Positions 1-20,300 of a stretch of 64,000 nucleotides of DNA are shown here, piece by piece (the stretch's first letter is position 1; each line of letters begins with the position of its first letter). The translations under genes were made by a program, and so were the position numbers. Where the stretch lies: the NCBI RefSeq assembly GCF_024868665.1, contig NC_079894.1:9826276-9890275 (forward strand), given 5' to 3'. The stretch comes from Triplophysa rosa. Its lineage: Eukaryota; Chordata; Actinopteri; Cypriniformes; Nemacheilidae. Below the pieces are notes generated by a model. It had not been told where the DNA came from and ran no database searches. It was given only the letters and a program-made list of their open reading frames with translations.

Positions 1-7511
<7,511 letters not shown>

Positions 7512-8862
7512 CCCCCACGAAAGGACAACACACTGAGGACAGTATTTTAAAAAAATGGCTGTTCAGTACTTGAGTTCGCCCAAGGCCAGAGCTGGCCAGA
7601 TACTGTACAGATGGACTCAGGGTAAGCTGTCTCACCCCAGCTGCAGGCCAGCACTGAACGTTCACAAAGGGCCAAGGACAAATCCTATCTATTGGGCTGT
7701 AAATGCGGTATTTAAAAACCTTTTGAATAGAGAGAGGCCAAACATTTAGTTTGTTCTTATAAGACTTGAAAAGAGTGACAGTAGTTGTCCAAAGCCATTC
7801 ACCTGTCAGGGACAACAGTGTTGAATCTGGACAGTGTTTCAACTTTGTAATATATTCTGTATATACTGATTGTGTTCTTTTTACACATGTCCAAAATTTC
7901 TACTGAGCTTTGTGTATAATATTAGTTAGATTTATTTTTTTATTGCTTTTAAAATACAGTACAAGTAGAAATAGTGATATGACTTGAGCCAAACCAAATG
8001 GTTGTAGTCTGCTGCTATGCAAAGCATGTCATGTACTGCTATAAGACTTCTTTAAGTAAGCTGCCGTAATTATATGGAAATATAAAGCAAACTTAAGCCT
8101 TACGTTTTTTCATAGTGTTTAATTCTGAATAGGAAGTAGTTTTCTCATAGTATTAATTTATAGTTGTATTTGAGAAAACAGTGTTGAAGTATGAGAAAAA
8201 GGAAAATTAGTTCAAATAGATCAAATAGACTATATGATTAAACTACTTATTGTGGAACATGTTTGCAAACCTGATGTCACAATGCCCCAAGAATGATTTT
8301 TTTTATCTATCTGATCGGATGACCATTTTATATTTTCAGACAATGGTTTGTCATGCCAGCATCACAATGTGAAAAATATTTGTTCATGTTTTGTTTTTGT
8401 TTGTTTGTGTTGTTTTAGGTCTGTAATATTGTTTTTGCCATTTTTACCCTTCAGTGGTGTTGTTGTGTGTGTCGTTTTGTGGACACACACAACTATGATA
8501 TTCTCTTTTGTGAAAATCATGGTGTTACATGACTACTGACCAAAAGGATTAAAAAACATACATTTTGAATTTAGTGTGGAAGCTTTGCTGTAGACTTCAA
8601 CGTAAAAAAATGAACCCGGGCATTAATGAAAGAATTACAATTTTAATTTATTTGTGACTGTAAAATATTGTCCGCTTCCCAGACAGCCATGGCCATGAAA
8701 AAAACATTGGTTCTTGTAGGGAATTTTAGGAGCTAATTAACTGTATGTGCTGTAAAACCCTTACTACATGCTTAACATGTTTATTTTCTGTGTTTTACAT
8801 TAGTGTCTTATTTCAGTTTGTTTAAGTTTTTGTTTTTAAGAAAAAAAAACAGCCACTTGTTG
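7512..8862 (+). other. slc12a7: slc12a7 3' UTR and flank
   Basis: No further coding signal is seen after the TAG at 7509-7511. The stretch contains direct-repeat copy 2 and T/G-rich DNA. A possible poly(A) signal, ATTAAA at 8548-8553, follows a TGTTTTG-rich stretch. The true transcript end cannot be decided from sequence alone. Confidence 0.5.
7811..7905. repeat. Direct repeat copy 2 (slc12a7 3' flank)
   Basis: Second copy of the sequence at 6733-6823, with a few substitutions and a 4-5 bp length difference, about 1.08 kb downstream and beyond the stop codon at 7511. Confidence 0.8.
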
Positions 8863-10769
8863 CAGTGGTGTAAAGTATTGGAGTAAATGTACTTAGTTAC
8901 TTTACTTAAGTATCTTTTTGGCTACTTTGTAGTTGTACTGAGTATTAAAGATATTAGCAACTTTTACTCTCTACTTAACTACATTTTTGAACAAGTATAT
9001 GTACTCTTTACTCCACTACATTTGTAATGACTAATGCAATTACACATTACATTTTGCATGACACCTATCTTATAATTAATATTGCCATTCACAGGGCATT
9101 GAAGGTACTACAATCTTGTGGATTTTGCCATAAATTACAAAAACTTGTCAACATGGCTTCTTTATATGAATATGAGTGCAGTATCAGGTAGATGTCAATC
9201 GCTGGCGGGTTATACACGGTTAGCCCTTACCCGCTATTTCTACAGTAATACATTGGCAACACTGTTGCCAGCTAGTTGCTGTAGGTCACACATCTACAAA
9301 AGCTCTTATTTTTAAAACTAACTCTTCCTAAATGTGCTCTAAACATGTTTGCTCAAAATTTGACCATATGGTGGGACTATTGCCATGAAGTGATGTAAAC
9401 CAGTAAAAAGAATGTGTAGTATTTCAATTTTCAAAAGTGCTCTCACACTATATAGACAAAATATTAACCTATAGAATGAGTCAGACACAGAGAAATGAAC
9501 AATTCACATATGAATCTCAACAATGGTGACAATCAACTGAACTGCTTCATGCTGCAATGCATGCTGGGTACATAGTACAAAACTCATTCATGATTGTTTG
9601 TCACCATTGATGAGGTTTGTATGTCAAGTGTCTAACTGTGTCTCAATTGAAAAGAAAGATTTTCTGACAGAGATCTTTCCATTATAACATGTAATCACTT
9701 TACCAAACATATCTTAATAAATCTTAAATGCTATATTATTATTATTTAATGATTGAATTCTTTCAGATGTATCTTCAGTTACTAAGCAAACATAAAGTTG
9801 CGGTTCCTGTAAAGTCCCTTTCAGTGTTATTGTATAAGTGTACATTTTAAAGCTACAAGAAAGTCAAAGAGTCCAACCAAAGCATACACTGATCGCCATA
9901 ATGGTGACTTAAAACATAATTGAACCACTATGAACTAGAGTTAAATCTCAATAAGATCTTACACAGATGACAGAAATAAAGTGAAAGTGGTGTCTGTAAT
10001 ATGTGAAGATGTTATTGATGTTTGTGTTTAATTCTCCTCTGGTGAAATCTTGACAGATTTATTGTGTTCATCTGTTATTTACACATGTTCATCTAAGACT
10101 GTGTGACTTAAGTGCGTTAATAGATTCTTTAATAATGTATCTTCAAACAGCCATTGCAGTAGTTTACTGTAAAACACCTACAGTAACTAGCTGGCAACAG
10201 TGTTGCCAATATATTACTGTAGAAATGGCAGGTAAGGGCTAACAGTGTATGTGAAATGAGGACATGACTGCAGCTGGCGATGAGGCCCAAACCAGCATGT
10301 CCAGTGCAAAAAGGCTTTGACTTTTTAATTCTACTTAATATTATTCTATTTATCCGTTATATTGAAGAGACCTTTTTGAAGGAGTTTGGTTTACTTATGA
10401 GCAGTTGAGCTTAAATGAGACTTAGGGTGTTTGTAATGACGTAGGTTATGGTGTCGACCATGATTTGTTGCAATATTGAGGTGTTCAGTCTTATTATGAT
10501 TTAAGAAAATAAATGCGATTGCTCTCCTCACAAATCAACTGTTTCTAGTTTTTCACTGACGTGTCTCTTAAGTGTTGAGGACTAGTGCTTCTTTGAGCCT
10601 ACATTCAGTATGAGTAAAATACTCAAGTACTGTTAAAATCAGATACTCTAAGACTTTTACTGAAGTCGTTTTGGAATTGGTGACTTGTAACTTGTAATGG
10701 AGTAATTTTCACTGCAAGGTATCTGTACTTTTACTTAAGTATGGTTTTCAGGTACTCTTTACACCTCTG
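8863..10769. mobile_element. Non-autonomous hAT-type transposon, 1.9 kb, with 8-bp target duplication
   Basis: Left end CAGTGGTGTAAAGTA and right end (inverted) CAGAGGTGTAAAGAGTA are terminal inverted repeats. They are flanked by identical 8-bp ACTTGTTG at 8855-8862 and 10770-10777. An 8-bp duplication and CAG-GGTG ends are typical of hAT elements. No transposase reading frame is present. Inside is a second inverted pair, near 9218-9290 and 10165-10245, sharing CTGGCAACAGTGTTGCCA-like sequence. Confidence 0.88.
9505..9625. repeat. Small palindromic repeat inside the hAT element
   Basis: It has CTCAACAATGGTGACAATCA at one end and TGTCACCATTGATGAGG at the other, with AATGCATGCTGGG between. A related copy lies at 23448-23605. 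It is therefore a dispersed repeat that now sits within, or was carried by, the element at 8863-10769. Confidence 0.7.
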
Positions 10770-10777
10770 ACTTGTTG

Positions 10778-11178
10778 TACCACTTCTCTTAGAGAACGCT
10801 GCAAAAACACTGTTTGTGTAGCGAGCCTGAGCTGTCTTGGCCTTGTGTAAGGTAAAAACATGTTTATTTTTAAGATAGACCCACTTTATTTTTATCAGCT
10901 GTGCTTTCTTGCATAATTAGAAATATTCAAAATATTCAATTATAAAATAAAAGTCTGTTGTGATTTAGTATAATGGTGCAAATAAGCAATTGATTGTAAA
11001 TTAATATAGTCTTTGACCAATGAGCAAAGAGAAACATATCAAGAAAAAAAAACTAATTTCACACATCTTTTTTAATAGACTAGAGTGAGTCTGTTTAAGG
11101 ATGGAGGATAAAAATGTGATGATGGTCTATGATTAACTGATCATGCCACACAATTTTAGCAAAATTTGACAAACATCA
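10778..11178. other. Short spacer between two transposons, nothing recognised
   Basis: AT-rich sequence without a credible open reading frame, splice pattern or repeat that I can name. Confidence 0.4.
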
Positions 11179-11180
11179 TA

Positions 11181-12971
11181 CACTCAAAAAAATGATTTTA
11201 CGGTACTGCTCACTTTATTTAAACAAGTAATGTTGTTTTAAAACCATTGTATTAGGTTTTATGTTCAAACACAATTGCATTGTGTTAAACGGACTAAAAA
11301 CAGTAATGCTTTGGCTTAACTAAATGTTTACATTTTAAATTAACATGTTTCAATAAAGTAGATCAAAATCATATTTGATGCTTGTTCAATATACAAAAAT
11401 AAATCAAGTTAACACAACATAAATTAATTTAGTTGTATTAAAGTAGCGTTATTAACTAAGAACAGGATTTCCACTTCCCATCATGCTTTGCACGGGGCTG
11501 AATAGGAAGAGTAAAAGTTGCAATAAAATGTTATTTTGTACATCTTTTATCAAAATGATGAAACAGGGATATTTGTTCATGTTTAATACTCTTTTATGTT
11601 TGTATTTAAAAGAGTTTCTGGTATGTTAATGTTTTTGGGGGCTTACCATTGTGGTAAAGTGTAGAGCATGTGCTTGGGTTGAGGACCTGCTAACCAGATT
11701 TAAAATTGCTTTAATAAAAAAGCAAGTACTTGGGATATGCAGAAAGCTTAACAAAACCAACTTCTGGCTAACTCCAAACAATAAGAGCTTTATTTAGCTT
11801 ATTTAGTGTGTTAAAAATAACAGCTAATATCTTACCTTAAACTAACTTAATTCAATTATGGACAGTGGTTCCACATAATGGAAACATGTTATCTCTACTT
11901 AAGTACTTTTAGTAGGATTAACTTATTTGATTCAAGTTATTTGGACATTATTTGGACATGGTTGTTTAAGTTTACTCAGTTCAGTTTAGTTCATCATACA
12001 TTAAGCATTTGAGTAGAGATAACATATTTCTGTTGTGTGGAACCACTGTCCATAATTTAATTAAGTTCTTTAAAGTATAATTTTTTTCTGTGTAGACTGA
12101 AAAAATGAATATGTGCCTTAGTAGATTTTATGAAAATAAATTATTAAAATATACTTAATACAATTATGTTCCTGTTTTTAACAGCAACAAAAAATCCGTA
12201 AGAGTTAAAATAACGTAAAAATGTTGGGAATAAAATCGACTAATTTTGGTTGTTGAGATTTTAATGATTTTGTTTGAGTAATTTCAGTTGAACAAATTAT
12301 TAAGTAAATCCAACTAAATTGTATTATGTTAAACCCATTTAAATTGGTCAAATTAAGTTTACTTCTTTATTTTGTGTTGAGACTACATAACTACCTTGGC
12401 AGTTGATCTGTAGTTCCCAGCATACTTTGTGTCTGACTGCATTAGGAGATTAATTTTCCAGATTAACTGTAATTTTAAGTGTTTTTCAGTAAAAAGAAAG
12501 ACTTGTTCGTGTTTTTTGTTGATTTATCTTTTGATTTATAGTTTTGATATTATTTTTAAACTTGGGTTTTTTAAGTTGTTACTGTTGTTCAGAAGAGCGG
12601 TGCTTGTGCCTAGGCTGAGGGAGGCACAATATTAGTCATGAAGTCACTTATTGAGTAACTGCTAATGCCAGTACAGAGACCACCAGTCTCTTCTTATGAT
12701 GTTGTAAAAAAAAATGCATATTTCAATGTGAAAGTAAGTGATCCGTGAAGTTTGAATTAGACACGTTTTTGTTCATCATAATTTAGTATTGTTTACTTTA
12801 AGTAACACTTGATAGTTTAACAAAAACTAAATGTATTTAATAAGTAATAATTACTTTATTCTGGTTAGTAAATTGCACTTGAATTATAGCAACAAATTTT
12901 ACTTCAAAAATGTTCGTGCCAATTGTTACGAGGATATTACTAAGTAAATTCTACAAGTTATTTTTTCAGTG
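11181..12971. mobile_element. TA-flanked non-autonomous DNA transposon, about 1.8 kb
   Basis: The ends are CACTCAAAAAAATGA and, inverted, CACTGAAAAAATAAC. Each is flanked by TA (11179-11180 and 12972-12973), as expected for a Tc1/mariner-like or related insertion. The body is AT-rich with many GTTTAAAT/AATTAAGTT motifs and no long frame. It holds the hairpin listed at 11857-12066. Confidence 0.6.
11857..12066. repeat. Hairpin-forming inverted repeat
   Basis: Left arm TGGACAGTGGTTCCACATAA followed by GTTATCTCTACTTAA; the right arm contains the inverted forms GAGTAGAGATAAC and GTGGAACCACTGTCCA. Arms of about 45-50 bp are separated by about 110 bp. It is probably a separate small MITE nested in the 11181-12971 element. 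Confidence 0.7.
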
Positions 12972-12973
12972 TA

Positions 12974-15264
12974 CAGGATATAAGGCTACTGTCTTTAACA
13001 ATCTTAACCAGTTATAAGTTTTAGTCGGTTTATGACCAAATATTATGTGAAATGTGATAAAAAAATTGTTATATCTTGAATGGCAACAAGAAAGAAAGGA
13101 AAATTATTTTCTCTTTAAATAGTCACACATTCCATCTGTTTCCCATTTTTCTTTGATCCTCTTGAGAAGGAGCAAAGATATTGTATAGCTGTCAGCTGAA
13201 TGTCACACTAGGAGATCCTAAAGCTTTAACCAGGGTCAAGCCACTAACTGGCATAAATATAGAGTTCCCACATCGTGACAATTCATCTCTCTCAGGCTGA
13301 AGAGGAAAAGTAGGTGGAATACGCTATTAAAAATAAAAGTTTGAAACATAAAGCCAGCAAGGATTTACTGCCTGTTGCCATAGGAGAACCTTTTCAAGTC
13401 TCACAAAGAACTTTTTATTTGGAATCCCTCAGAAACCATCTAGGAGCCCAGAAAACAATATGCTGAAACAAAACGGTATATTGTTGCAGTTTAAAAAATA
13501 TATTGCTTTGAAGAGACATAGCAAAAGATAAGTCATGATAGGAAGGTTCTTTGCTAAGAACTAGATTTAAATAATTTATGTTAAATATAAATACAGGAAG
13601 AATGCATATGAATATTTGGAAATACATTTCAAACTGTACATGCAATAAATATTTAGATATAGTAGAGACCTCATGAAAATGAAAAGAGTTTATCTCTAGT
13701 GCACTGTGCCTCTCTTATCAATAGCTCTGATTTTATCGTTAAAATTCAACAGCAGATAAAGCATAATGCTTATGGCAGATGTATGTATAGTCAGTGTAAA
13801 ACAAGGCTTTCTCTAAACAGAGTGTATTATGGGCTTGATTGTTGTAATAGGTGATGCGTGCTCAGTATTTTACCCATGACGTCTTCACCGTAGTGTTTCC
13901 CTACGCAGCCCTCATGCAGTTCCTTGCATCCCACGAATTCAAATTCCTCTCGAGTCACTCTGTCAGTGCTTCCATCCTTCTGAAAGCAGACTCTGTTCCC
14001 TCCTCTGGATGTATGATATTAGTTTGGTTACTATAGCAGTAAACACTATAGAGGTAAACAGCATGCCATGTCTTAAATCCCCTGCTGGAAAAAAGAAAAG
14101 TAGGCTCATTGTCCAAAGCCACAGACATTTAGCCTACATGTTATATGTGTTTGGTAGACACGTTATACTTATAAAGAATTTTACAATTCTGTCTACAGTT
14201 ATCAGTGGTGTGTTCTCTGGGAATCAAATCCATGACCTTGCTGTATTGAGCTACAGGGTCGAATGTACAGTATGGGTAAAGTATGGTGTGAAGATACTCA
14301 GTTTATGCATTCAGCAACCATTGACTTTTGTGCACAGATGGCTGCGTGGGACACTGAACCCTATTCCTTATGTATTGCGTCTGTATGAAGGTTTCTTTGA
14401 CATTCTAAATGTACAGTTGGACTGGAGCTGCTTTTCCACTCCATTTTATTCATGAAAATGAAATAAGGGAAATGACATCATATTTCCATTAGAGTCCGTT
14501 AGAATAAGCCTCTGATGGGCTTTGTGTATAAAGGGCAAGCTAGACGCCCAACTAAATTTCAGCTTAAACATTATGCTAAACCTATATAGTATAATGCTAC
14601 ATGAAAACGGCTTAAAACATTTTGGGATAGAATCTGGTTTAGAATTTGTAAAACTTGGTCAAAACAATAAGTCTATTGCAGTTAAAAGATATATTGTGAA
14701 AGATGCACTGTATGATTAATCTTTGTTGGTTTTCAACAGAACTCGGTTAATAAAAACTTGAGTTATGGAAAAAAGTCGTTTCCCATCAGATCAGAGATAA
14801 TGACATTGGCTTTGAAGATGTGGACATTTTAACAACATCAAACAAGTTTCAACAATCTTTGATAGTCTGATCTGACATACTGAGTCAAATGCTGGGAAAA
14901 CTTGTGCTTGTTTATTTACATATTAATGACACCACTGCAATAAATTCAGGGATTGACTGGTCTTTGAGATTTTGTTCTCCAAATAAGTGTTTATGTTAGT
15001 GAATTTACAGTGCTACGGATTTCAGTTTTGTGCATAAACTGAACTGATCAGAAAAATAGTATGATGTCATATGTCAAAGTTTCTGGTTTCGTCGATGGGT
15101 GGCATCCAGTACTCCAGTCTTATCCAACTCGTGTGGAAGTTAGGTGCACCAGAGGTTACACCGAGTAACCCCGTCTAAATTTGCCGTCTATGTACTTAAA
15201 CCCATTGGTGAGGTTAGCGGACATCTAACCTTGTCAACATCGCATGAAGTTGTTGCCACAGTGC
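12974..15264. other. Intergenic stretch, no gene recognised
   Basis: Reading frames of up to 148 codons exist but show no known domain, codon bias or splice partners. A decayed tRNA-type SINE trace (CTGGGAATCAAATCCATGACC, then GAGCTACAGG) lies near 14217-14257. Nothing else is identified. Confidence 0.4.
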
Positions 15265-15603
15265 TTAAATGGACAGTTCACCCAAAAATGAAAATTCTGT
15301 CATCATTTACTCACCCTCAGATTGTTCCAAACCTCTATGAATTTCTTTGTTCTGCTAAACACAAAGGAAGACATTTTCAAGAATGTCAGTAACCAAATAA
15401 ATCTCATCCCCCTGACTGCCATAGTAGGGAAAATAAATACTATGGGAGTCAATGGGGGATGAGATCTGTTTGGCTACTTGGCTATTATTCCAAATATCTT
15501 CCACGGTGTTTAACCAAACAAACACATATAGACAGGTTTGGAACAATCTGAGGATAAGTAAATGATGACAGAATTTTCATTTTTGGGTGAACTGTCCCTT
15601 TAA
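15265..15603. repeat. Foldback MITE, TTCACCCAAAAAT family (well preserved)
   Basis: It starts TTAAATGGACAGTTCACCC and ends GGGTGAACTGTCCCTTTAA. The arms repeat ATGAAAATTCTGTCATCATT and its inverse. It is one of the clearest copies in the window. Confidence 0.85.
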
Positions 15604-17120
15604 CTCATTGACTGGTAAAAAGCGCTGGAAACACTGATATATGTCAGTAGAATTGTATTAAATTTAGTCAGTCAACAATGCATGATGCTAATAGCAATTA
15701 TCTCACAAATTATGATTTATCACCACTTGACAACTATTCATTTCCTTTCCATCAAGTATGCATGATGGTCTCTTGAATCTTTGCAGCGTCTGGCAAAAAT
15801 TCAACCACACAATCCTAAAATATGGTCTATTTTATATGGACTTATTTGTTCTTCATTTAATGCTGTGACATGTCAGGCATGTCTGCTTTCTCCATCACTT
15901 CAAAGACTTTCCCACAAAACCATTATCATGAATAAACCAGTTAATTACAGGTTGACAAGAGTCACCCATTAATTAATCACCTTAACAAAAATGGGTTATC
16001 ATCTAGACTGAAATATAATCTTTTAAATGGACGGAGATCAAGACTCCTCTGAGGAGAACAGGAAGAAGTTTGTAGAGCAAGATCTTTTGTTCAGGACCAA
16101 AGAACAGAGATGTTTTGTGTGGATCTGTGCTCCTGATTTCTTGCATTGTTTCAGGTAGAGGTATGAGTGCCTTAAGGTGTCTTTGCAAGCCTCTGGGGGA
16201 CAGCAGGGGTTTAAAAGCCCACCGGTGAAAGTATAACAAGGCTCTTGCCTCCCAGGTGGTCCTTCACGGATGTTATCTTCAGTCCTTTGTGCAGGTCTCT
16301 CGGGGGGTTGCTCAGTATGGTACAAATCCTTCATTTAGCAGTTTTTTGTCCTTAGGCCTGTACAGTTGTCTTAAAAACTGAGGGAAATAAGGTTCGCTTA
16401 AAAGTGTAGTGAATGTAAATGCCAAAATAGTTGACAATATATGTTTGTTTCTGTGTGTAAATAGAAAACAACTATACATTCACATCTGTAGCTTCAAAAC
16501 GTGAGGTTAGGATATTTTCTAAAAAATATTTATTACATTTTATTTATTTATTCGTTTACAGCCTGCAGCTTAACATTGTCTAAACATGTATGATTACCTA
16601 TGATTAATACAAAAAGTAGAATATTATCATTATTGTGACATTTTGGTTTCCTAAATTAAACATTTTCAATTCTAAATTCAGTAATTTCATCATCTACTCC
16701 AAAACAAATTCACGAATAAACTAGGCCTGGTCATTTATCTTATAAAACACAAACATGTATATTATTGTTTCATATCAATATAGCCTAACTGTGCATCATG
16801 AAGAAAGGTTTCGGACAGGACGGGTGGATGTTATAACTCACAGCCAAGAGTGATTAAAAAGACATATTTGTTGAGAGTTTGAACAGATAAGCTGTTTGGG
16901 GTCACTGCACTAAAACGGATTTGAAAGAGTGGAGAGCGTCGCTTCTCAGAGATTTTTCAGGGTCAGATTTCAGCAGTGCTGTATAGTGCTGAGACTGAGG
17001 CAGTCTTTGTTCTGTGTGCTACTTCAGTCAGTCTAAAGTGAGAGTCTAAGAGAGTCAGTTTGGAGGAGAGAAGTCTGGGTGGAGAGAAAGCACGCGTCAC
17101 AGCACTCTGCCAGTGTGGAA
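15604..17120. other. Intergenic region leading to a candidate promoter
   Basis: Two overlapping minus-strand frames (16003-16334) contain proline- and charge-rich stretches but no recognised domain. The last 200 bases before 17121 are less AT-rich, with repeated AGTC/GAGAG motifs, and look like a 5' UTR. I see no clear TATA or CCAAT box. Confidence 0.35.
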
Positions 17121-17331
17121 ATGCGTTTTAGTGTAAAACGTGCATGTTGGGATTTAATGAAAATGAAATTTGGGTAAGTCGATTGAATTGAATTGAATTT
17201 GATTTAATTTAATTCATATATTGTATTATGTTGGTAATTAACATGATTGTGTTCATTTAGTGTCGTGTTTTGGCTTGTTGGTTCACATCTCGCCTTGAGT
17301 TATCTCTCATCAGCTCTTCATGTGATGGAAG
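17121..17331 (+). CDS. col15a1: Candidate alternative first coding exons (signal peptide), probably col15a1
   Basis: ATG at 17121 opens an exon ending 17173 (TTTGG|GTAAGT). The partner exon, 17261-17331, follows a TTCATTTAG acceptor and ends GGAAG|GTAAGT. Joined, they encode about 41 residues with a hydrophobic core FGVVFWLVGSHLALSYLSS; the internal Met at 17157 would give an even more typical signal peptide. The second exon ends in phase 1, exactly as the other first exon (33762-34005) does, so both can splice to the thrombospondin-N exon at 36903. That join would give a short N-terminus like mammalian collagen XV. The exon pair is seen; assignment to col15a1 is inferred. It could instead be the start of an unrelated secreted protein. 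Confidence 0.5.
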
Positions 17332-20300
17332 GTAAGTTCTTAATTTTATATAGAGAGAAACGCTTAATTAACTTTATTCAATCATTGCTTTTACTGTAAC
17401 AGTGTTATACTTTAGACCACTGGGATGCACGGAAAAAATTTACATTTTGTTTTGAACAGTCTACATGCATGCCTTGACAAAATATTAGGTCAAAACTGAC
17501 ACCTGTAGGCCAAAAACGTGTGTGTTTCTGGTTGACATCAGGTGTGATGGGGCTGTCTGTGGTGATTCTGGATTAGGTGGCATGTCGTAAACCATGTGTT
17601 GTCTTGTCGGATAAGTCAAGTGGTGTGAACAGATGAAGCGGTTCTGTAGAGGCAGGTGGCCTCTTTTATTGCCATGTTAGTTGTGTATGTTTCCAGCACT
17701 GTCCAAAACTTGGCATGGATTCCCGGCCTACATATTTCAACACAATATTTTGCTCAGACATCAGAAGTGGTCAAATTAAGGGATAAACTGTCAGAATCAA
17801 GTAAATCCCTCAAATCCTCTTTATGCAGGTTAGTTAATAGACCCTCTGTCTTCAAAAGGCAATCATCCAAACAACATGACATCCACATAACTTCATCTGC
17901 TCTCCACTGACCCGAAATGACTCTTATTTCTCCTATTTCTAAAATCCTCATGTTAAGTAATAAACCCTGAAACAAAGTTTTCACATTATATGACAGTATG
18001 ATCTTATGATAGAAACATGCCTTGCAGATGAATAGCTTAATTTAGCAAAGAGATGTTCATGTGATTTGAGATCCAGATATTTCTCCAGATTTTTATTTGT
18101 GGTAATCGTGCCACATTGTAGATCATACAGAAATATTTGTTTTGTAGGCCAAAAAGGTCTGCAACTCAGTAAAACAAAGTGTAAACATTATACAGTTTGA
18201 CAATATGTGGCTTTAATACTGTGGTTTACACAAAAATCGATTAACATTTAGAGTGTAAAAATGCACGCAATTCATTCATATCTTATGTTTACAGCTATTT
18301 TAATTTAATGTATTAAATATACAGTGTTGTACATATGAACAACTTTCTATACCTTGTGGCCTGCTGACAGGTCCATACCTGCTGCCAGATTAATTTGCAC
18401 TTATCTCATGTTGTGTGAAGATGCTCATTTGTATTACAGTGGCTGTTTGAAATGAATTTGTTGGCACAATTAATGGCAACATGTTTGTTAGCCATTTATC
18501 ACCACTGTATTTGTCATCTCTGGAAAGATGTTTGTTTTTGGTGGTAGTGCATGCATTATATGAGTAGTAATTGTGGTCATTTGTCAGTGGATATGAAGCC
18601 ATTAGTATTGTGGTCACTTTCTGTAAGGTCTGGAATGAGCAGGTGCAGAATGACAGTTTGTTTCATTTGTTTATTTTATTCAGTTTAATTTTATTTAAAT
18701 GTAATAACTTTTAAAATGTGTTTCTGATTAAGCAATGGAAATTAACATTGAGAGGAAAGGTACTCACTAAAACCAGCAGCTACTGTAAATGTCCACTTAT
18801 TCAATTGCATAGAATAGTGCAATAACTTACACCCTGTCTACACCAGATACTAGTGGCGCATCCGGTGTGGAGAATTTCTTTAAATTATAATGGATTCTAA
18901 TGGGTTCTATTGTATTTTGTTATGTCGTGCCGCATCACGTCGCTTCCGATGTAGAGCTCTTTCCCGTTAAGATAGTGCCTGGCCTCTAAATTTATGCTGT
19001 TATCTAAAAGGTACATTTTAGTCAGATTTTACCGTAAAAATAATCAACATGTTACTGTAAATGTAACAATATTTGTAGCATTGTTTATTTGCAGTATACC
19101 ACAGATTTGTGAGCATTATTGTTGTCCATGCTGTTTCCTAGGCCATGTTACGGTACATTACTGTAAAACACTGAACATGCTCAATGACATCACTGATTCA
19201 CAAGTTTCCATCTGACATACAATACAGTCATTAAGCCCTTACAGTGATCTGTTATTCATTAATAGACAATGTGGAAAAAGTGCATCACCCCCGTGCACAC
19301 CACCTCATGTAAACCCACCCTCTGCCCAGAAGTCTGGGTCAGATTGAGTTGAGATCTTCATTTGTTTTTGTTAATAAAGACAGGCATGTCTGTGTAGTTA
19401 AAATGTGTGAGTTAAAATTGTGTGTGAAATCACACTGGGGAACTGAATTGTTATTCATTGGAACAGAACCATTATAACCGGGACAATGCCACTGGAGCAA
19501 CCTCAGGTTGAGTGTCTTGTTGAAGGGTAATGGTGTGCTTCTTGAGCCTTAAAGGGATAGTTCACCAAAAAATTACTTGTTTCTTAATTTACTCTTTTCA
19601 ATCCTGTAACTTTTTCTTTAATGGAAAACCTTTACAATGTGTATTACTTGCTGCATTGTGGGGTTTAAATCTGTTTTTCAGAATGGAAAACATGACATCA
19701 AAGGGTTCCCACAGAGCAATCCTAAAAGACAAGAATGACAAGAATAATACAACAAATACATCAAGAAAATAAAGTAATCTGTCTTTGTAATTTATTTAAT
19801 TCATAATAATCTAATTAATTACTATACTGCAAAAACAGTGATTTCTTTATTATTTTTAAGAGGTTTTAATTAAGCTGATGACCCCAAAAACCCAACCCTA
19901 CATTAAACCCTACCTCTTCTATGGATTCTTTGTCCATTCTAAATTAATTGTACACTTTTTTAATCACTTGAGGAGTCTCCTTTGCTGTTGTTGGTCAGCT
20001 GTGACCTCAAGGTGCGGTGACTGAGTGATTGAGGTTGAACAGAGTATTGGGTGGGATGCTTGTCCTAAACATTCCTATGAATCTCTGCCCAGCAGTCAGG
20101 CTTAATAACAACCCTCACTCTATATTACAATTAGGGTAGATTTCCTCAACACACGAACACGTATAGCTGCAACATCACCGGTACTCACAAGAGCAAGCTG
20201 TCATCAGATTTAGGATATATATTCTCTGGTAGAAATTAGTTAAGTTCCTCCACATACTTGTAAATACGGAAAATGTGTAACGTTGGTTCTGTCATCAGAG

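Noticed and set aside
14009..14455. 148-codon open frame on the + strand
   Set aside because: No recognisable domain; includes a decayed SINE trace; no splice partners.
16003..16334. Overlapping minus-strand frames with Pro/Arg-rich text
   Set aside because: No Gly-X-Y pattern or known domain; probably chance frames upstream of the candidate exon.
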